This document shows, piece after piece, positions 19,416 to 29,639 of a stretch of DNA of 64,000 nt. This DNA comes from Pelobacter sp. (GTDB taxonomy: Bacteria > Desulfobacterota > Desulfuromonadia > Geobacterales > Pseudopelobacteraceae). The first letter of the stretch is position 1, and each line of letters begins with the position of its first letter. The translations under genes were made by a program, and so were the position numbers. Where the stretch lies: NCBI GenBank assembly GCA_030824515.1, contig JAVBXN010000019.1, positions 1 to 64,000 on the forward strand, given 5' to 3'. The notes beneath the pieces were generated by a model. The model worked only from the letters and a program-made list of their open reading frames with translations. It made no database searches and was not told the origin of the DNA.

Positions 19416-19803
19416 GACAGTTTCCGCTCTCCGCGTCTTTTAACAATCTGTTGATTTCATCAATAATCATAGCCGACTTGAAGGGCTTGTGCAGATAAGA
19501 ATTTGCGCCGCAAAGCATACCCCGATCCTGGTCTTCCCGGGATTTTTTGGCAGTCAGCATCACTATCGGCAGTGTTGAGGTACGAGGGTTTTGCCTGATG
19601 TGACGGCATATCTCGAAACCATCAATGTCCGGAAGCATTATATCCAGAAGGACCAGATTAAACTCTTCCGAGGCCAGCTTATCAATAGCCATCTGACCGG
19701 TAAAAGCTCCGACTACTTCGAAACCCTTTATCGTCAGAAGAATAGTCTCAAGCTTAAGCAGGCTTTCTTCATCTTCAACAACAAGGATTCTCTTTTTCTG
19801 CAT
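19405..19803 (-). CDS. Stand-alone receiver-domain response regulator
   Basis: 132 residues, a single receiver domain with acidic pocket E10/D11, acceptor D54 in VLLDIMLP, the threonine of MLTAKK and the lysine of YLHKPF. There is no output domain, so it acts by protein contact like CheY or serves as a phosphate sink. It begins with MQKKRILVVEDEE after a GAGGGGG ribosome site. It lies between two cheW genes. The sequence is closer to PleD/DivK-type receivers (SREDQDRGMLCGANSYLHKP) than to flagellar CheY, an observation by eye only. Confidence 0.93.
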   Translation of the reverse strand: MQKKRILVVEDEESLLKLETILLTIKGFEVVGAFTGQMAIDKLASEEFNLVLLDIMLPDIDGFEICRHIRQNPRTSTLPIVMLTAKKSREDQDRGMLCGANSYLHKPFKSAMIIDEINRLLKDAESGNCHGR

Positions 19804-19812
19804 ACGTCCCCC

Positions 19813-20586
19813 TCAGCACAAATGAATATCGGCAATACTTTCAAGGTTCAGAATAATCAATAATCTGCCATCGGAGCGACCAATCCCGAAGACAAAATCA
19901 CGATCAATTCCTTCCAGGATTGCAGGCGCAGGTTCAACAGCATCCTTATTTATTCGTACTACCTGAATCACCTCATCCACCAGCAGTCCACTGAAGGAGT
20001 CGTTGCTTTTTTTAATAACAACAATCCGCTCTTTTCCGGTCAGCTGATCACGAACCAGGCCAAGCCGCAAACGCATGTCAATGACCGGAATAATCGTGCC
20101 GCGCAACGACAATACCCCGGTTACAAAAGCAGGGGCACGGGGAACCTCGGTAACTTCACGAGGTTTGATAATTTCCTTGATGTCCATGATATTGATGCCA
20201 TAAAACTCGTCAGAAACCCTGAAGCAGAGAAATTCCAGATCAGAAGCCACTTCGATGGTAAATTCCTCATCCGCAAGCGCAACTTCTTCATCACATCCGG
20301 CTGCGCTTCTGCCGGCCATGATGACTTCAATCGGATCTCTGACAATGTTCGGCTTTTCAGAACCAGAAGCAATGGAGAATATTTGAGTTTGTAACGTATT
20401 ATAACCAGGGGTGATTGGCGGCGTTATGTTTTGAAAGAAATCTGGTTCATCCGGATTCGAGGTATCTTTCGCAGATTCCTGGTGCGCAGGCATGGCAACA
20501 GGGGCCGGGACTTTCTGCGCCAATGGGTTGTGTGCCGATTGTGCCTGAGCTTGAAGGGACTTTTTTCTTATTTTAGCCAGATCCAT
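19813..20586 (-). CDS. CheW-like protein with long N-terminal extension
   Basis: 257 residues. The C-terminal 150 form a CheW domain (AFVTGVLSLRGTIIPVIDMR; EFLCFRVSDEFYGINIMDI). The first 100 residues are a low-complexity, Pro/Ala/Gln-rich extension (KKSLQAQAQSAHNPLAQK), probably unstructured. Such a tail could tether the coupler to another component, possibly the adjacent ATPase; that is inference. It starts 11 bases after the ATPase gene and ends nine bases before the receiver gene. Confidence 0.92.
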   Translation of the reverse strand: MDLAKIRKKSLQAQAQSAHNPLAQKVPAPVAMPAHQESAKDTSNPDEPDFFQNITPPITPGYNTLQTQIFSIASGSEKPNIVRDPIEVIMAGRSAAGCDEEVALADEEFTIEVASDLEFLCFRVSDEFYGINIMDIKEIIKPREVTEVPRAPAFVTGVLSLRGTIIPVIDMRLRLGLVRDQLTGKERIVVIKKSNDSFSGLLVDEVIQVVRINKDAVEPAPAILEGIDRDFVFGIGRSDGRLLIILNLESIADIHLC

Positions 20587-20597
20587 GCCTGTACCGC

Positions 20598-21398
20598 CTA
20601 AATCATCAGTTCGTCTTTGATTTCGTTAATAACATCTGAATCTATCAGAGCCGCGTCGCTTCCAAACGCCACCAGCAGCGCATTGGTAGCCATGGTATTT
20701 ATTTTACGGGGTACCCCGCCGGTAAGTTCATGTATCCGTTGAACAGCATCAGGAGTAAAAAGACCGCTGGACCCACCGGCAGCTTCAAGCCTGAAATCCA
20801 GGTACTCCATTATTTCATCCAGCGCAAGCGGCGGCAGGTGATAATGCAGCGAGATTCTCTGTCTGAGCGGCTCAAAGCGGCTGGTAGACATCATCTGCCT
20901 GAGTTCCGGCTGTCCCATTATGACAACACCAAGCAGATTGCGGTCATCGAGCTGAAAATTCGTCAATAGTCTTATCTCGTCAAAGACTTCACCGTCTGTG
21001 ATCATTTGTGCTTCGTCAACAATCAGAACCGGACAGACTCCATTCTGGTTGGACGAATACACAGCGGTATGTATTTGATCGATCAGAGCATCTTTCGCGT
21101 CAGCCGGCTGCTCGACATTCAGAATCCTGGCAAAGGTACGCAAGAACTCCATCGCGTTGAGACGCGGGTTTACTATGTAGCAAAACCTGTAGCCGTCTCC
21201 TAGGCGGTCCATCAAGGCACGCGACAAGGTTGTTTTCCCGCAGCCTATTTCGCCGGTCAGCACCGCAATTTCACGTTCACGAACTACAAATTCCAACCGG
21301 GCCAGAGCTTCGTCATGGACGCGACTCAAAAAAAGAAAACGCGGGTCCGGTGTCTTGCTGAACGGTTTTTCCCTGAAGCCGAAATAACTCTTGTACAT
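20598..21398 (-). CDS. ExeA/GspA-type AAA+ ATPase inside the chemosensory operon
   Basis: 266-residue ATPase beginning YKSYFGFREKPFSKTPDPRF, the hallmark of the ExeA/MshM family. Walker A is GEIGCGKTTLSRAL and Walker B is VLIVDEAQ; GGVPRKINTMATNALL is the typical sensor-2/C-terminal region. Relatives drive peptidoglycan remodelling for secretin insertion (ExeA) or act in pilus and transposition systems. This copy has no C-terminal peptidoglycan-binding domain and no membrane segment, so it is cytoplasmic. It sits five bases after cheA and 11 bases before a cheW. The sequence suggests an ATP-driven partner of the array or a link to envelope machinery, role unknown. Confidence 0.9.
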   Translation of the reverse strand: MYKSYFGFREKPFSKTPDPRFLFLSRVHDEALARLEFVVREREIAVLTGEIGCGKTTLSRALMDRLGDGYRFCYIVNPRLNAMEFLRTFARILNVEQPADAKDALIDQIHTAVYSSNQNGVCPVLIVDEAQMITDGEVFDEIRLLTNFQLDDRNLLGVVIMGQPELRQMMSTSRFEPLRQRISLHYHLPPLALDEIMEYLDFRLEAAGGSSGLFTPDAVQRIHELTGGVPRKINTMATNALLVAFGSDAALIDSDVINEIKDELMI

Positions 21399-21403
21399 GA
21401 TTG

Positions 21404-23518
21404 TCAGTTTCCTGAGCGCATCGTTTCGTTGACTATTCCACCGACGTCAAGAACGAGGATGGTGCGCTGGTCTCCAAGATCGGCGGCGCCGGATATCCCT
21501 CGAAACCGCTTGAAGGCTTCTCCCAGCGGTTTTATCACAATATCCTGTTGACCGAGAAGATCGTCAACCACGATACCGAGACGTTTCTCCGCGACTCCGA
21601 CAACAACCACATAGAATTCATGCGGCCTCTCAACGGAGCGCTTGATGTCAAAATAACGTTCAAGCCGCAATAACGGCAAGGTTGACTCGCGTAGCTGTAT
21701 TACCTCTTTACGCTCAACCGTCATGATTTCACGGTCTGTCATCAGCAGTGATTCGAGTACCGAGGTAATCGGAAGAGCATAGGTCCTGCCGCTGCAGCTG
21801 ATTATCAAGGCCTTGATTATCGCCAGAGTAATCGGCAGCGTGATGATGAAGCGGCTCCCCTCCCCTTTGCGGGTCTCGATATCCACCATGCCGGATATTG
21901 CGGCGATGTTGTTTTTAACAACATCCATTCCGACACCACGACCGGATACCTCGCTCACCTTGTCAGCCGTGGAGAAACCAGGCAGGAACAGCAGGTCAAT
22001 GGCTTCACGCTCGGACATGGAGCTGATATCGCTGACCAGTCCTTTCTGAAGTGCCTTGTTTTTGACCTTCTCCACGTCAATGCCGTTACCGTCATCCTCA
22101 ACCTCGATAACAACGTGGTTACCCTTTTGGAATGAGGAGATCCGAATTGTTCCCTTTTCGTCCTTGCCGCGGGCAATGCGGGTTTCGCGTGACTCGATGC
22201 CATGGTCGATGGCATTGCGAATGATATGCATCATCGGGTCGGAGATGTCCTCGACAATCAGTTTATCGAGTTCCGTATCGGCGCCAAAAAACTTCAGTTC
22301 GACTTTTTTGCCCTGCTCCCTGGATATTTTGCGAACTATTCGTGACATTTTTTCGTACAACTGCCCAACAGGGATCATGCGTATTTCCATAACCCCCTTC
22401 TGCAGATCGGTAAGCTTTCGTTCCAACCCCTTGGCAGCCTTGCCCAATTCGATCGCCATGCGCGAGTAGCCTTCGTTGCGCATTTTTGCAGTAACTCCCG
22501 CAATGGTCGAGTGCGCCAGCACGAGCTCACCTACGATATTCATCAACTCATCCAGCTTTCCGATATCCACGCGCACCGTTCTGCTCATGCTTTTGGCGCT
22601 CAACGCGGTTTCATCGGCAGTAGACGCCGCAACAACAGCCGGCTGATGAACAGGAACATTCGTCTTAATTTCAGCAACCGGTGGCGGGGCAAGAACGGTT
22701 GGTACGCAGGGAAGCTCGGATGGTGTCGGAATAACAGTCGCTACCACCGCTACAGATGCCCCCAGTTGCCTCACCGAAACCGCATCGCTCTCCACCATGC
22801 ATTTCAGGTCGGCAAGCTGGCGCGTTGATCCGAAAAGAATATCAAAGTCTATATGGGTTTCGATGTTCCCACCCACACTGGGTAATGTGCTGACCACTTC
22901 TCCGCAAGTCTTGAGAATATCGGTTACAGCCGCCAGCTCCTGATCAAACGTGCATAAGTCAAAGGAGGTGTGGACATTGAAAATGGTGCGCCCCTTGGAG
23001 ATATTATCAAGCAGGCGATGTTCTTCATATTCCGTCAAAGCCCCGGTCACCTGTACCGATAAACCGAGAGATTCCAGCGGGGAGCTTCCGGAAGTTTTTT
23101 CGGGAGGGGCAAGACGGGCATTGATTTTTGAAATGCACGCCGCAATTTCATTGGACTTGCTGTGGCTCTCACCATCGGAAAGCGCTCTTACAAGAGACGT
23201 CAAAAGGTCGTGTGAATCGAACAGTACCGGCATCAGTTGCTGATTCAGAGGGATTTTACCAAGTCTTAACCAGTCCAGCAGATTTTCGAGGTTGTGGGAG
23301 AGTTCGGAAATCTCGCTAAAGCCGAACATCCCCGCCAGACCCTTCAAGGAATGGGCGCCCCTGAAAATGGAATTCAGTATGTCAGGATTGAAATCACCAC
23401 CTTCGGCCATGTCGGAAAGGTCAGCCAACTCGGTTCCAAGCTGTTCAACAATTTCCTCAGCCTCAGCTAGAAAATCCTTGATGGCCTTGTTATGTGCGGT
23501 TGTGCCGTGATCACTCAT
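21404..23518 (-). CDS. cheA: CheA chemotaxis histidine kinase
   Basis: 704-residue hub kinase. The HPt domain (about 1-110) carries the phospho-accepting His in RGAHSLKGLAG. A CheA-regulatory-like segment (about 130-240) and a Pro/Val-rich linker follow. The dimerisation domain begins TVRVDIGKLDELMNIVGELV. The ATPase has the N box HIIRNAIDHGIE, G1 EDDGNGID, F box FLPGFSTADK and G2 GRGVGMDVV. The C-terminal CheW-like domain ends in DLGDQRTILVLDVGGIVN. All catalytic motifs are intact. It is followed by the ATPase and coupler genes and preceded by a CheY-like gene. It should phosphorylate CheB and the receiver proteins of the cluster. Confidence 0.97.
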   Translation of the reverse strand: MSDHGTTAHNKAIKDFLAEAEEIVEQLGTELADLSDMAEGGDFNPDILNSIFRGAHSLKGLAGMFGFSEISELSHNLENLLDWLRLGKIPLNQQLMPVLFDSHDLLTSLVRALSDGESHSKSNEIAACISKINARLAPPEKTSGSSPLESLGLSVQVTGALTEYEEHRLLDNISKGRTIFNVHTSFDLCTFDQELAAVTDILKTCGEVVSTLPSVGGNIETHIDFDILFGSTRQLADLKCMVESDAVSVRQLGASVAVVATVIPTPSELPCVPTVLAPPPVAEIKTNVPVHQPAVVAASTADETALSAKSMSRTVRVDIGKLDELMNIVGELVLAHSTIAGVTAKMRNEGYSRMAIELGKAAKGLERKLTDLQKGVMEIRMIPVGQLYEKMSRIVRKISREQGKKVELKFFGADTELDKLIVEDISDPMMHIIRNAIDHGIESRETRIARGKDEKGTIRISSFQKGNHVVIEVEDDGNGIDVEKVKNKALQKGLVSDISSMSEREAIDLLFLPGFSTADKVSEVSGRGVGMDVVKNNIAAISGMVDIETRKGEGSRFIITLPITLAIIKALIISCSGRTYALPITSVLESLLMTDREIMTVERKEVIQLRESTLPLLRLERYFDIKRSVERPHEFYVVVVGVAEKRLGIVVDDLLGQQDIVIKPLGEAFKRFRGISGAADLGDQRTILVLDVGGIVNETMRSGN

Positions 23519-23537
23519 ATGAATCCCTGACTGGAAT

Positions 23538-23918
23538 TTAATTGACTTTGTTCAGATACGACTCGATTAACTTCTGCAGGTGCGCCGGATCAAAAGGCTT
23601 GATCAGATACTCGTTTGCGCCGAGAAGTTTACCCTTTTCTATGTCTTTCGCACTACCCTCGGTTGAAATTATGAAAACAGGAATATGGGTATAATTCGGA
23701 TTGTTACGAAGATAGCTGATCAACTCCAGTCCATTGATATCGGGCATGTTGATGTCGGTGAGAATCAGATCAACCTGCTCTCGCGGCAGCAGCCTCAGCG
23801 CCTCAAAACCACTGCAAGCCTCCACGATCCTGAAGTCACCAAGAGGTTCAACTATTGATATGAGCATGGCCCGCATCGCTGCCGAGTCATCTGCAATCAA
23901 GATTGTTTTTCTAGTCAC
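23538..23918 (-). CDS. CheY-like response regulator
   Basis: 126-residue single receiver domain with D10/D11, acceptor D55 in LILTDINMPDINGLEL, the ST of IISTEG and the lysine of YLIKPF. NPNYTHIPVFIISTE is close to the CheY family. It starts inside the end of the upstream DUF4388 gene (four-base overlap) and lies 19 bases before cheA, so it is the most likely direct phosphorylation target of this kinase. No flagellar genes are in the window, so the output may not be motility. Confidence 0.94.
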   Translation of the reverse strand: MTRKTILIADDSAAMRAMLISIVEPLGDFRIVEACSGFEALRLLPREQVDLILTDINMPDINGLELISYLRNNPNYTHIPVFIISTEGSAKDIEKGKLLGANEYLIKPFDPAHLQKLIESYLNKVN

Positions 23919-25585
23919 GCGCTAACCCTTTCATGCAGTCGTCTTTCCAATAAAGTTTTTTCCATCGCAATTCCGGCCTGGGACAGGAATATTGCCAGAG
24001 AGTCCGTGTCAGTAATAGGGTCTTTGCCCGGCAGGTTATCACCATACAAAAATCCGATTAACCTCGATTGGCTCACTATCGGACCGACAAAAACCTGTTC
24101 CGGGACTCCACCACCCAATTGATCGAAAATCCGTTTGTCAACTGCTGTCAAGATCGGTTTGAATGCATCTGACTGCCCTGTCAGGTTAGACTTCTTAAAG
24201 ACAGAATCCGCATCCAATGGAAAATGAATTGCCCTGACTCTTTCGTCACCACCGGTCTTGCCGCCTGAAATACCAAACTGACCGGAACCGTAGACGATGC
24301 CGTTCTCGACCGTGAATACAATCGCCCGATTGAAAAACTCGGACGCAAAACGAAGCACGAGCAGCAGAACGCCACCTTGCAGCTCCGGGTTGTTAAGCTC
24401 TTCCAGCATGCCGCGCAATAACGAAAGTCCACCGCTGTTTGTAGCGGATTCAGTGGAAGACGGAACATCCTCGTCATCTCCCATCTCAATACGAAGTTCA
24501 TCGCCGAGATTGTAACGTTCCTTGCAGTCGGCAAGTTCTACTGCATCGCTCGTGTTTCTAATATTAAAAAGCAGCTGAGAGATAAAGTTCTGCAGCAATG
24601 TCTGGTTGTTGATTTCAACCCGCCGAGGTTTCAGCAAAAAAGGACAACCGGCATCACGAACTTTTACTTCGGCATCGGAGTGATGATAATCCGAAATTAC
24701 GATAATCCTGAGATCCTTGAAATTATTATGCAGCAGTTCAAGCAGTTCAATTCCGCCCAAAACACCGGATCCGTCCATTTTGGGCATGATCAGGTCAATC
24801 ACTACAATTGGCAAATCTCCGCCGCGATGAAGTGTATCAACCTTGATCAGGGTATCTTCGCTACGGGTCATCGCATACACGACAAAACCGAATTCTCTCA
24901 ATCCATCAGTGATTGCACGCAAGGTGGGACCGTCATCGTCCACCACAACAATCGACTGCTTCACCTCATCCGGCTTGGATGACTTGGAACCGCTCGCATC
25001 CACCAGATCAAAAACAAGATCGGCATCATCTTCCATGGAACCATCAGCATCAAATCCGCTTTCGACTGCATGTCGTTTCTCGTCAAGAATCCTGGTCCCT
25101 TCCATCGCCAGAAACTGGGGATTCAAACCCTGATCGAGCATGAACTGCAACGGATCCATCCTGGTGCCGTCAACGGTTTCCATCTCGTCCTGAACCATGA
25201 ATTTAAAAGAACCTTCAACCCAGGCAAACAGGGAGAATACTACATTCTCGATTTGTTCACGGACAACTTCTTCCACAATTTCCTGTGATACGCCGAAATT
25301 CTTGACCAGAATGACGCCCAGGCGTTCGCGGAAGCCCTGTTCCTGCTGAACAGACAGAGCCTTGCGAAGCACGGCTATATCAATCACACCTTTTTGGATC
25401 AATACCTCGCCAAGACTCTGCTGAAAGGTGCTTGATGATGCCCTGACAACCTGCCCCTTACGAAAATATATCGAACCATCCCTGCCCCTGCTGTTGAGGG
25501 AAAGAACCCCGGTCTTCCTGCTGAGACTGACAATCTGCAGAATTTCTCCGAGTCCGAGATCTTCGAGGTTACCTACCAGGCTCAT
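23915..25585 (-). CDS. DUF4388 - receiver - C-terminal sensor-like protein
   Basis: 556 residues, first gene of the chemosensory operon. The N-terminal DUF4388 (PatA-like) domain begins GNLEDLGLGEILQIVSLSRK and runs to about 160. A receiver domain (about 210-345) has IVVVDDDGPTLRAI and VVIDLIMPKMDGSG, with the acceptor Asp and a lysine in LLKPRR. The last 190 residues look like a GAF-type or related alpha/beta domain (FVGPIVSQSRLIGFLYGDN). DUF4388 proteins occur in gliding, pilus and polarity regulators. It overlaps the CheY gene by four bases. The upstream gap of 88 bases to der should hold a promoter, but I see no convincing consensus. Confidence 0.88.
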   Translation of the reverse strand: MSLVGNLEDLGLGEILQIVSLSRKTGVLSLNSRGRDGSIYFRKGQVVRASSSTFQQSLGEVLIQKGVIDIAVLRKALSVQQEQGFRERLGVILVKNFGVSQEIVEEVVREQIENVVFSLFAWVEGSFKFMVQDEMETVDGTRMDPLQFMLDQGLNPQFLAMEGTRILDEKRHAVESGFDADGSMEDDADLVFDLVDASGSKSSKPDEVKQSIVVVDDDGPTLRAITDGLREFGFVVYAMTRSEDTLIKVDTLHRGGDLPIVVIDLIMPKMDGSGVLGGIELLELLHNNFKDLRIIVISDYHHSDAEVKVRDAGCPFLLKPRRVEINNQTLLQNFISQLLFNIRNTSDAVELADCKERYNLGDELRIEMGDDEDVPSSTESATNSGGLSLLRGMLEELNNPELQGGVLLLVLRFASEFFNRAIVFTVENGIVYGSGQFGISGGKTGGDERVRAIHFPLDADSVFKKSNLTGQSDAFKPILTAVDKRIFDQLGGGVPEQVFVGPIVSQSRLIGFLYGDNLPGKDPITDTDSLAIFLSQAGIAMEKTLLERRLHERVSA

Positions 25586-25673
25586 GCAGAACTTTTCCTA
25601 AGCTGAAGAAGGAATAAAAACTGACGAATAGTACCGTAACACTCCCCACAAAGTAAAGCCTTTATAGGGTTGA

Positions 25674-27029
25674 TCATGTTCTGGAACCGGCTGATTTAGC
25701 GCGGGATGAAGTTGATGTTTTGTCCCTGCCACGGAACATGATTCGCAAGGGAACACCGTCAAAACCGAAGGCTTCCCTGAACTTGTTGATCAGATAGCGT
25801 TCATAGGAGTAATGGATGTTCTCGGGCTGGTTTGTAAAGATCACGAAGGCGGGAGGACGTGTGGCAACCTGGGTGGCAAAGTAGAATTTAACCCGGCGAC
25901 CGTGCGAAAGTGGGGCATGGTGAGCGTCGGTAGCCTCGTTGAACACCTGCACCAGTTCGGAGGTGGAAACCCGCTTGCAGAACTGTTCCATCACGGCATC
26001 CACGGTGGTTATGATCTTGCCGGTACGTTGCCCGGTTTTGGCGGACACACAGACAATCGGCGCATAGGCAAGATATTTGAATCCGGTTCTGATCTTGTCG
26101 ATGTAAATGCCCAGGGTGGCATTGTCCTTTTCCAGGACATCCCATTTGTTTATCACAAAGACACAGCCCTTGCCGGCCTCATGGATGTATCCGGCAATCC
26201 GCTCGTCCTGTTCCGTGACCCCTTCCTCGGCATCGATCACCATCAGAACCACATCGGCTTTTTCAATGCTGCGCAGCGCATCACAAACGCTGTACTTTTC
26301 CAGTTTTTCCGTGGTTTTGCCCTTGCGGCGGATGCCGGCGGTATCGATCAGTACATAAGGTTTTTTATTGCAGACAAAGGGTGTATCAACCGAATCACGG
26401 GTTGTGCCGGCGGTCGGATTGGCGACAACCCGTTCATAACCGAGCAGTCGGTTCACCAGAGACGACTTGCCGACGTTGGGGCGCCCCACAACTGCGATGC
26501 GCGTTACGTTCTGCTCGGCATCGGCGGCATCGGCCGGTGGAAAAACCTCGATGATGTTTTCCACCAGGTCGATCACACCCCGGTTGTGCTCAGCGGAAAT
26601 GGTGTACAGCTGATCGACTCCCAGCGAATAGAACTCCATCGAATCATTTTCCAGCTTCTCGCCATCGACTTTATTGACAACGTAAAAAACCGGTTTTTTA
26701 ACTTTACGCAGCATACCGGCCACTTCGATATCAGCCGGAGTCAGGCCGCTTCTGGCATCCATCATGAAAATAATCACGTCGGCCTCATCAATGGCAAGCC
26801 GGGACTGCTCGCGCATCTGCTGCAGCAGGCGGTTTTCGGTCACCGGCTCGAATCCGCCGGTGTCGATCAGGATAAAGGGTTTTTCAAAGCGGGTGATATC
26901 GGCGTAATTGCGATCGCGTGTCACGCCGGGAGTATCGTCCACGATGGCGCGACGATGCCCAAGAAGACGGTTGAAAAAAGTCGATTTACCTACGTTGGGG
27001 CGACCTACTATTGCTACTAACGGTTTCAT
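25674..27029 (-). CDS. der: Ribosome biogenesis GTPase Der (EngA)
   Basis: Double-GTPase factor for 50S subunit assembly; 451 residues, normal. There are two G domains in tandem, each with a GRPNVGKS P-loop ([18 protein letters not shown] and [18 protein letters not shown]), DTPGVTRD / NPTAGTTRD switch I motifs and NKVD / NKWD base-recognition motifs. A C-terminal KH-like domain ends the protein. It overlaps era by four bases, forming a paired GTPase unit in the miaB-glnS-era-der operon. Confidence 0.98.
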   Translation of the reverse strand: MKPLVAIVGRPNVGKSTFFNRLLGHRRAIVDDTPGVTRDRNYADITRFEKPFILIDTGGFEPVTENRLLQQMREQSRLAIDEADVIIFMMDARSGLTPADIEVAGMLRKVKKPVFYVVNKVDGEKLENDSMEFYSLGVDQLYTISAEHNRGVIDLVENIIEVFPPADAADAEQNVTRIAVVGRPNVGKSSLVNRLLGYERVVANPTAGTTRDSVDTPFVCNKKPYVLIDTAGIRRKGKTTEKLEKYSVCDALRSIEKADVVLMVIDAEEGVTEQDERIAGYIHEAGKGCVFVINKWDVLEKDNATLGIYIDKIRTGFKYLAYAPIVCVSAKTGQRTGKIITTVDAVMEQFCKRVSTSELVQVFNEATDAHHAPLSHGRRVKFYFATQVATRPPAFVIFTNQPENIHYSYERYLINKFREAFGFDGVPLRIMFRGRDKTSTSSRAKSAGSRT

Positions 27030-27916
27030 TCGTACCCCAGTTCTCTCAGTTGGGAGGGACGCTCACTCCAGTTTTCCACTACTTTTACGAACAGTTCCAG
27101 AAACACCCTGGTGTCGAGCAGGCGCTCTATGTCCTGGCGGGCCTGGCTGCCGATCCGCTTCAGCATCTCGCCGCGCTTGCCGATGATGATCCCTTTCTGT
27201 GTTTCGCGTTCCAGCATGATCGCCGCCGAAATAGCAATCACCCCGTTTTCGCGCTCGATGAAACTCTCCACCACGACCGCGGTCGAATAGGGAATCTCGT
27301 CACGGGTCAGGCGAAAAACCTTCTCGCGGATCATCTCGGCCACTATGAATTTTTCGGGCATATCGGTCAGGATATCATCCGGAAACATTGCCGGTCCTTC
27401 GGGCAGATAGCCGGTGATCACCGAAACCAGATGTTCGACCCCGTCGCCACTTCCGGCCGATATAGGAACAATTTCCTTGAATGGGAACAGGGCCGACCAG
27501 GCCGAGATTTTCTCAAGGATCTTATTTTTTTCGGAAATAAGATCTATCTTGTTCAACACCAGCACTACCGGCGTGGTCACTTTTTTCAGGATGTCGGCCA
27601 CAAACGCTTCATCGGCCTTTCCGGTCGCATCGACCACCAACAGTAGCAGATCAACGCCGCTGATGGCCGACCTGGCAACATCAACCATGCTCCTGTTGAG
27701 ACGCGAGCGCCCTTCATGAATGCCGGGCGTGTCGATGAACACGATCTGGCCTTCGGGAATATTATGAATGCCCTGAATCCGGTTGCGGGTAGTCTGGGGC
27801 TTGTCGGAGGTAATGACAATCTTCTCCCCGATAATGTGGTTCAACAGAGTTGATTTGCCCACATTTGGACGACCGATGATGGAAACAAATCCTGATGTAC
27901 TCTTCTTGTTTTTCAT
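27026..27916 (-). CDS. era: GTPase Era
   Basis: GTPase that binds 16S rRNA near its 3' end and checks 30S maturation; 296 residues, normal. [18 protein letters not shown] (P-loop), the switch region [19 protein letters not shown] and NKID are all present. The C-terminal KH domain has [20 protein letters not shown]. It lies 26 bases after glnS and overlaps der. Confidence 0.98.
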   Translation of the reverse strand: MKNKKSTSGFVSIIGRPNVGKSTLLNHIIGEKIVITSDKPQTTRNRIQGIHNIPEGQIVFIDTPGIHEGRSRLNRSMVDVARSAISGVDLLLLVVDATGKADEAFVADILKKVTTPVVLVLNKIDLISEKNKILEKISAWSALFPFKEIVPISAGSGDGVEHLVSVITGYLPEGPAMFPDDILTDMPEKFIVAEMIREKVFRLTRDEIPYSTAVVVESFIERENGVIAISAAIMLERETQKGIIIGKRGEMLKRIGSQARQDIERLLDTRVFLELFVKVVENWSERPSQLRELGYE

Positions 27917-27942
27917 TTAGTTGGATACCATTCTTTCATGTT

Positions 27943-29622
27943 TTACTTTTTAGTCCAGACGTCCCGCAACGTCACGACACGGTTAAAGACCGGTTTGCCG
28001 GCAACGGAATCTTTCGGGTCCTGGCGGAAATACCCGAGGCGCTCGAACTGGTAGCGGGTTTCTATATCGGAATCGGCCAGACCGGCTTCCAGCTTGCATT
28101 CAGTCAGCGTTTCCACCGACAGGGGGTTAAGGTACTGTTTATAGTCGGCACCGCCGCGATCCGGATTGGGATCGCTGAAAAGACGGTCGAAAAGACGTAC
28201 TTCGGCGTTTACGGCATGGGCATCGGAAACCCAGTGAATCACACCCTTTACCTTGCGGCCATCGGCGGTATGGATACCCTCTCGGGAAGCGGGATCGTAT
28301 TCGCCGTGCAGCTCCAGAATACGCCCTTCCTCATCCTTGACAACACCGGTGCATTTGACGATATAGCCGAAACGCAGCTTGACCTCGCCCCCCACCGTCA
28401 AACGATGGAAACCCTTGGGAGGGTTCTCGATGAAATCGTCGCCATCGATCCATATCTCGCGGGAGAAATGCACCATCCGGGTTCCCATCTCCGGCTTCTG
28501 GGGGTGATTGAGTGCGGTAATCTCTTCCACCTGCCCGGTCGGCCAGTTGTCAATTACCAGCTTGAGCGGTCGCAGAACCGCCATGGCCCGTGGAGCGGTT
28601 TCATTCAGGTCGGCACGCACACACTCTTCCAGGATGGACATATCGATCCACGAGTCGCTGCGACCGACCCCTATCATATCACAGAAAGCGCGCACCGCCA
28701 CGGCGGTGTACCCCCGGCGCTTGATTCCCATCAGGGTAGGCATGCGTGGATCATCCCAACCGCTGACTATGCCCAGCTGAACCAGCTCTTGCAACTTGCG
28801 TTTGCTCATCACGGTGTAGGTCAGGTTCAACCGGGCAAACTCGTACTGGCGCGGCTTGGAAGGCACCGGCAGATTCTCCAGGAACCACTCGTAAAGCGGC
28901 TTGTGGTCCTCGAATTCCAGCGTGCAGATCGAATGGGTGATTCCCTCGATCGCATCCGACTGGCCATGGGCAAAATCGTACATGGGATAGATTTTCCAGG
29001 CATCCCCCACGTGCGGATGCGTGGCATGAATAATGCGATAGAGCACCGGATCGCGCAGGTTCATGTTGGGCGCAGCCATATCGATACGGGCTCGCAGCAC
29101 CCTGGCTCCATCGGGGAATTCGCCGGCCTTCATGCGCCGGAAGAGATCCAGATTCTCTTCTACGGAACGGTTGCGATGGGGACTTTCCTTACCGGCCTCG
29201 GTCAGAGTGCCGCGATGGGCACGCATCTCGTCCGCGTTCAGATCCTCGACGTAGGCCTTGCGCTCACGGATCAAATATTCGGCCCACTGGTAGAGCTGCT
29301 CGAAATAGTCCGAGGCATAATAAAGGTTCTCACCCCAGTCAAAACCGAGCCAGCGGACGCTCTCCTTGATCGAATCGATGTACTCCTGTTCCTCTTTGGC
29401 CGGGTTGGTGTCATCGAAACGCAGGTGGCAACGGCCGCCAAAATCGCGCGCCAGGCCGAAATTGATGCAGATCGACTTGGCGTGACCGATATGGAGATAA
29501 CCGTTGGGCTCCGGAGGAAAGCGGGTCACGACCGTCTTGTGCCGGCCGCTTTTCAGGTCATCGTCGATGATAGTACGCAGGAAGTTGTTGGATGTGGGTG
29601 CGGTCTGTTCGATAGTGCTCAT
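27943..29622 (-). CDS. glnS: Glutaminyl-tRNA synthetase
   Basis: Class Ib synthetase charging tRNA-Gln directly; 559 residues. [17 protein letters not shown] contains the HIGH motif and [12 protein letters not shown] the KMSKS-type motif. [18 protein letters not shown] and the C-terminal beta-barrel anticodon-binding domain are typical of GlnRS rather than GluRS. Its presence implies that the organism need not rely solely on the GatCAB transamidation route for Gln-tRNA. It sits between miaB and era. Confidence 0.97.
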   Translation of the reverse strand: MSTIEQTAPTSNNFLRTIIDDDLKSGRHKTVVTRFPPEPNGYLHIGHAKSICINFGLARDFGGRCHLRFDDTNPAKEEQEYIDSIKESVRWLGFDWGENLYYASDYFEQLYQWAEYLIRERKAYVEDLNADEMRAHRGTLTEAGKESPHRNRSVEENLDLFRRMKAGEFPDGARVLRARIDMAAPNMNLRDPVLYRIIHATHPHVGDAWKIYPMYDFAHGQSDAIEGITHSICTLEFEDHKPLYEWFLENLPVPSKPRQYEFARLNLTYTVMSKRKLQELVQLGIVSGWDDPRMPTLMGIKRRGYTAVAVRAFCDMIGVGRSDSWIDMSILEECVRADLNETAPRAMAVLRPLKLVIDNWPTGQVEEITALNHPQKPEMGTRMVHFSREIWIDGDDFIENPPKGFHRLTVGGEVKLRFGYIVKCTGVVKDEEGRILELHGEYDPASREGIHTADGRKVKGVIHWVSDAHAVNAEVRLFDRLFSDPNPDRGGADYKQYLNPLSVETLTECKLEAGLADSDIETRYQFERLGYFRQDPKDSVAGKPVFNRVVTLRDVWTKK

Positions 29623-29639
29623 GATGAACCTCTCGGGTG

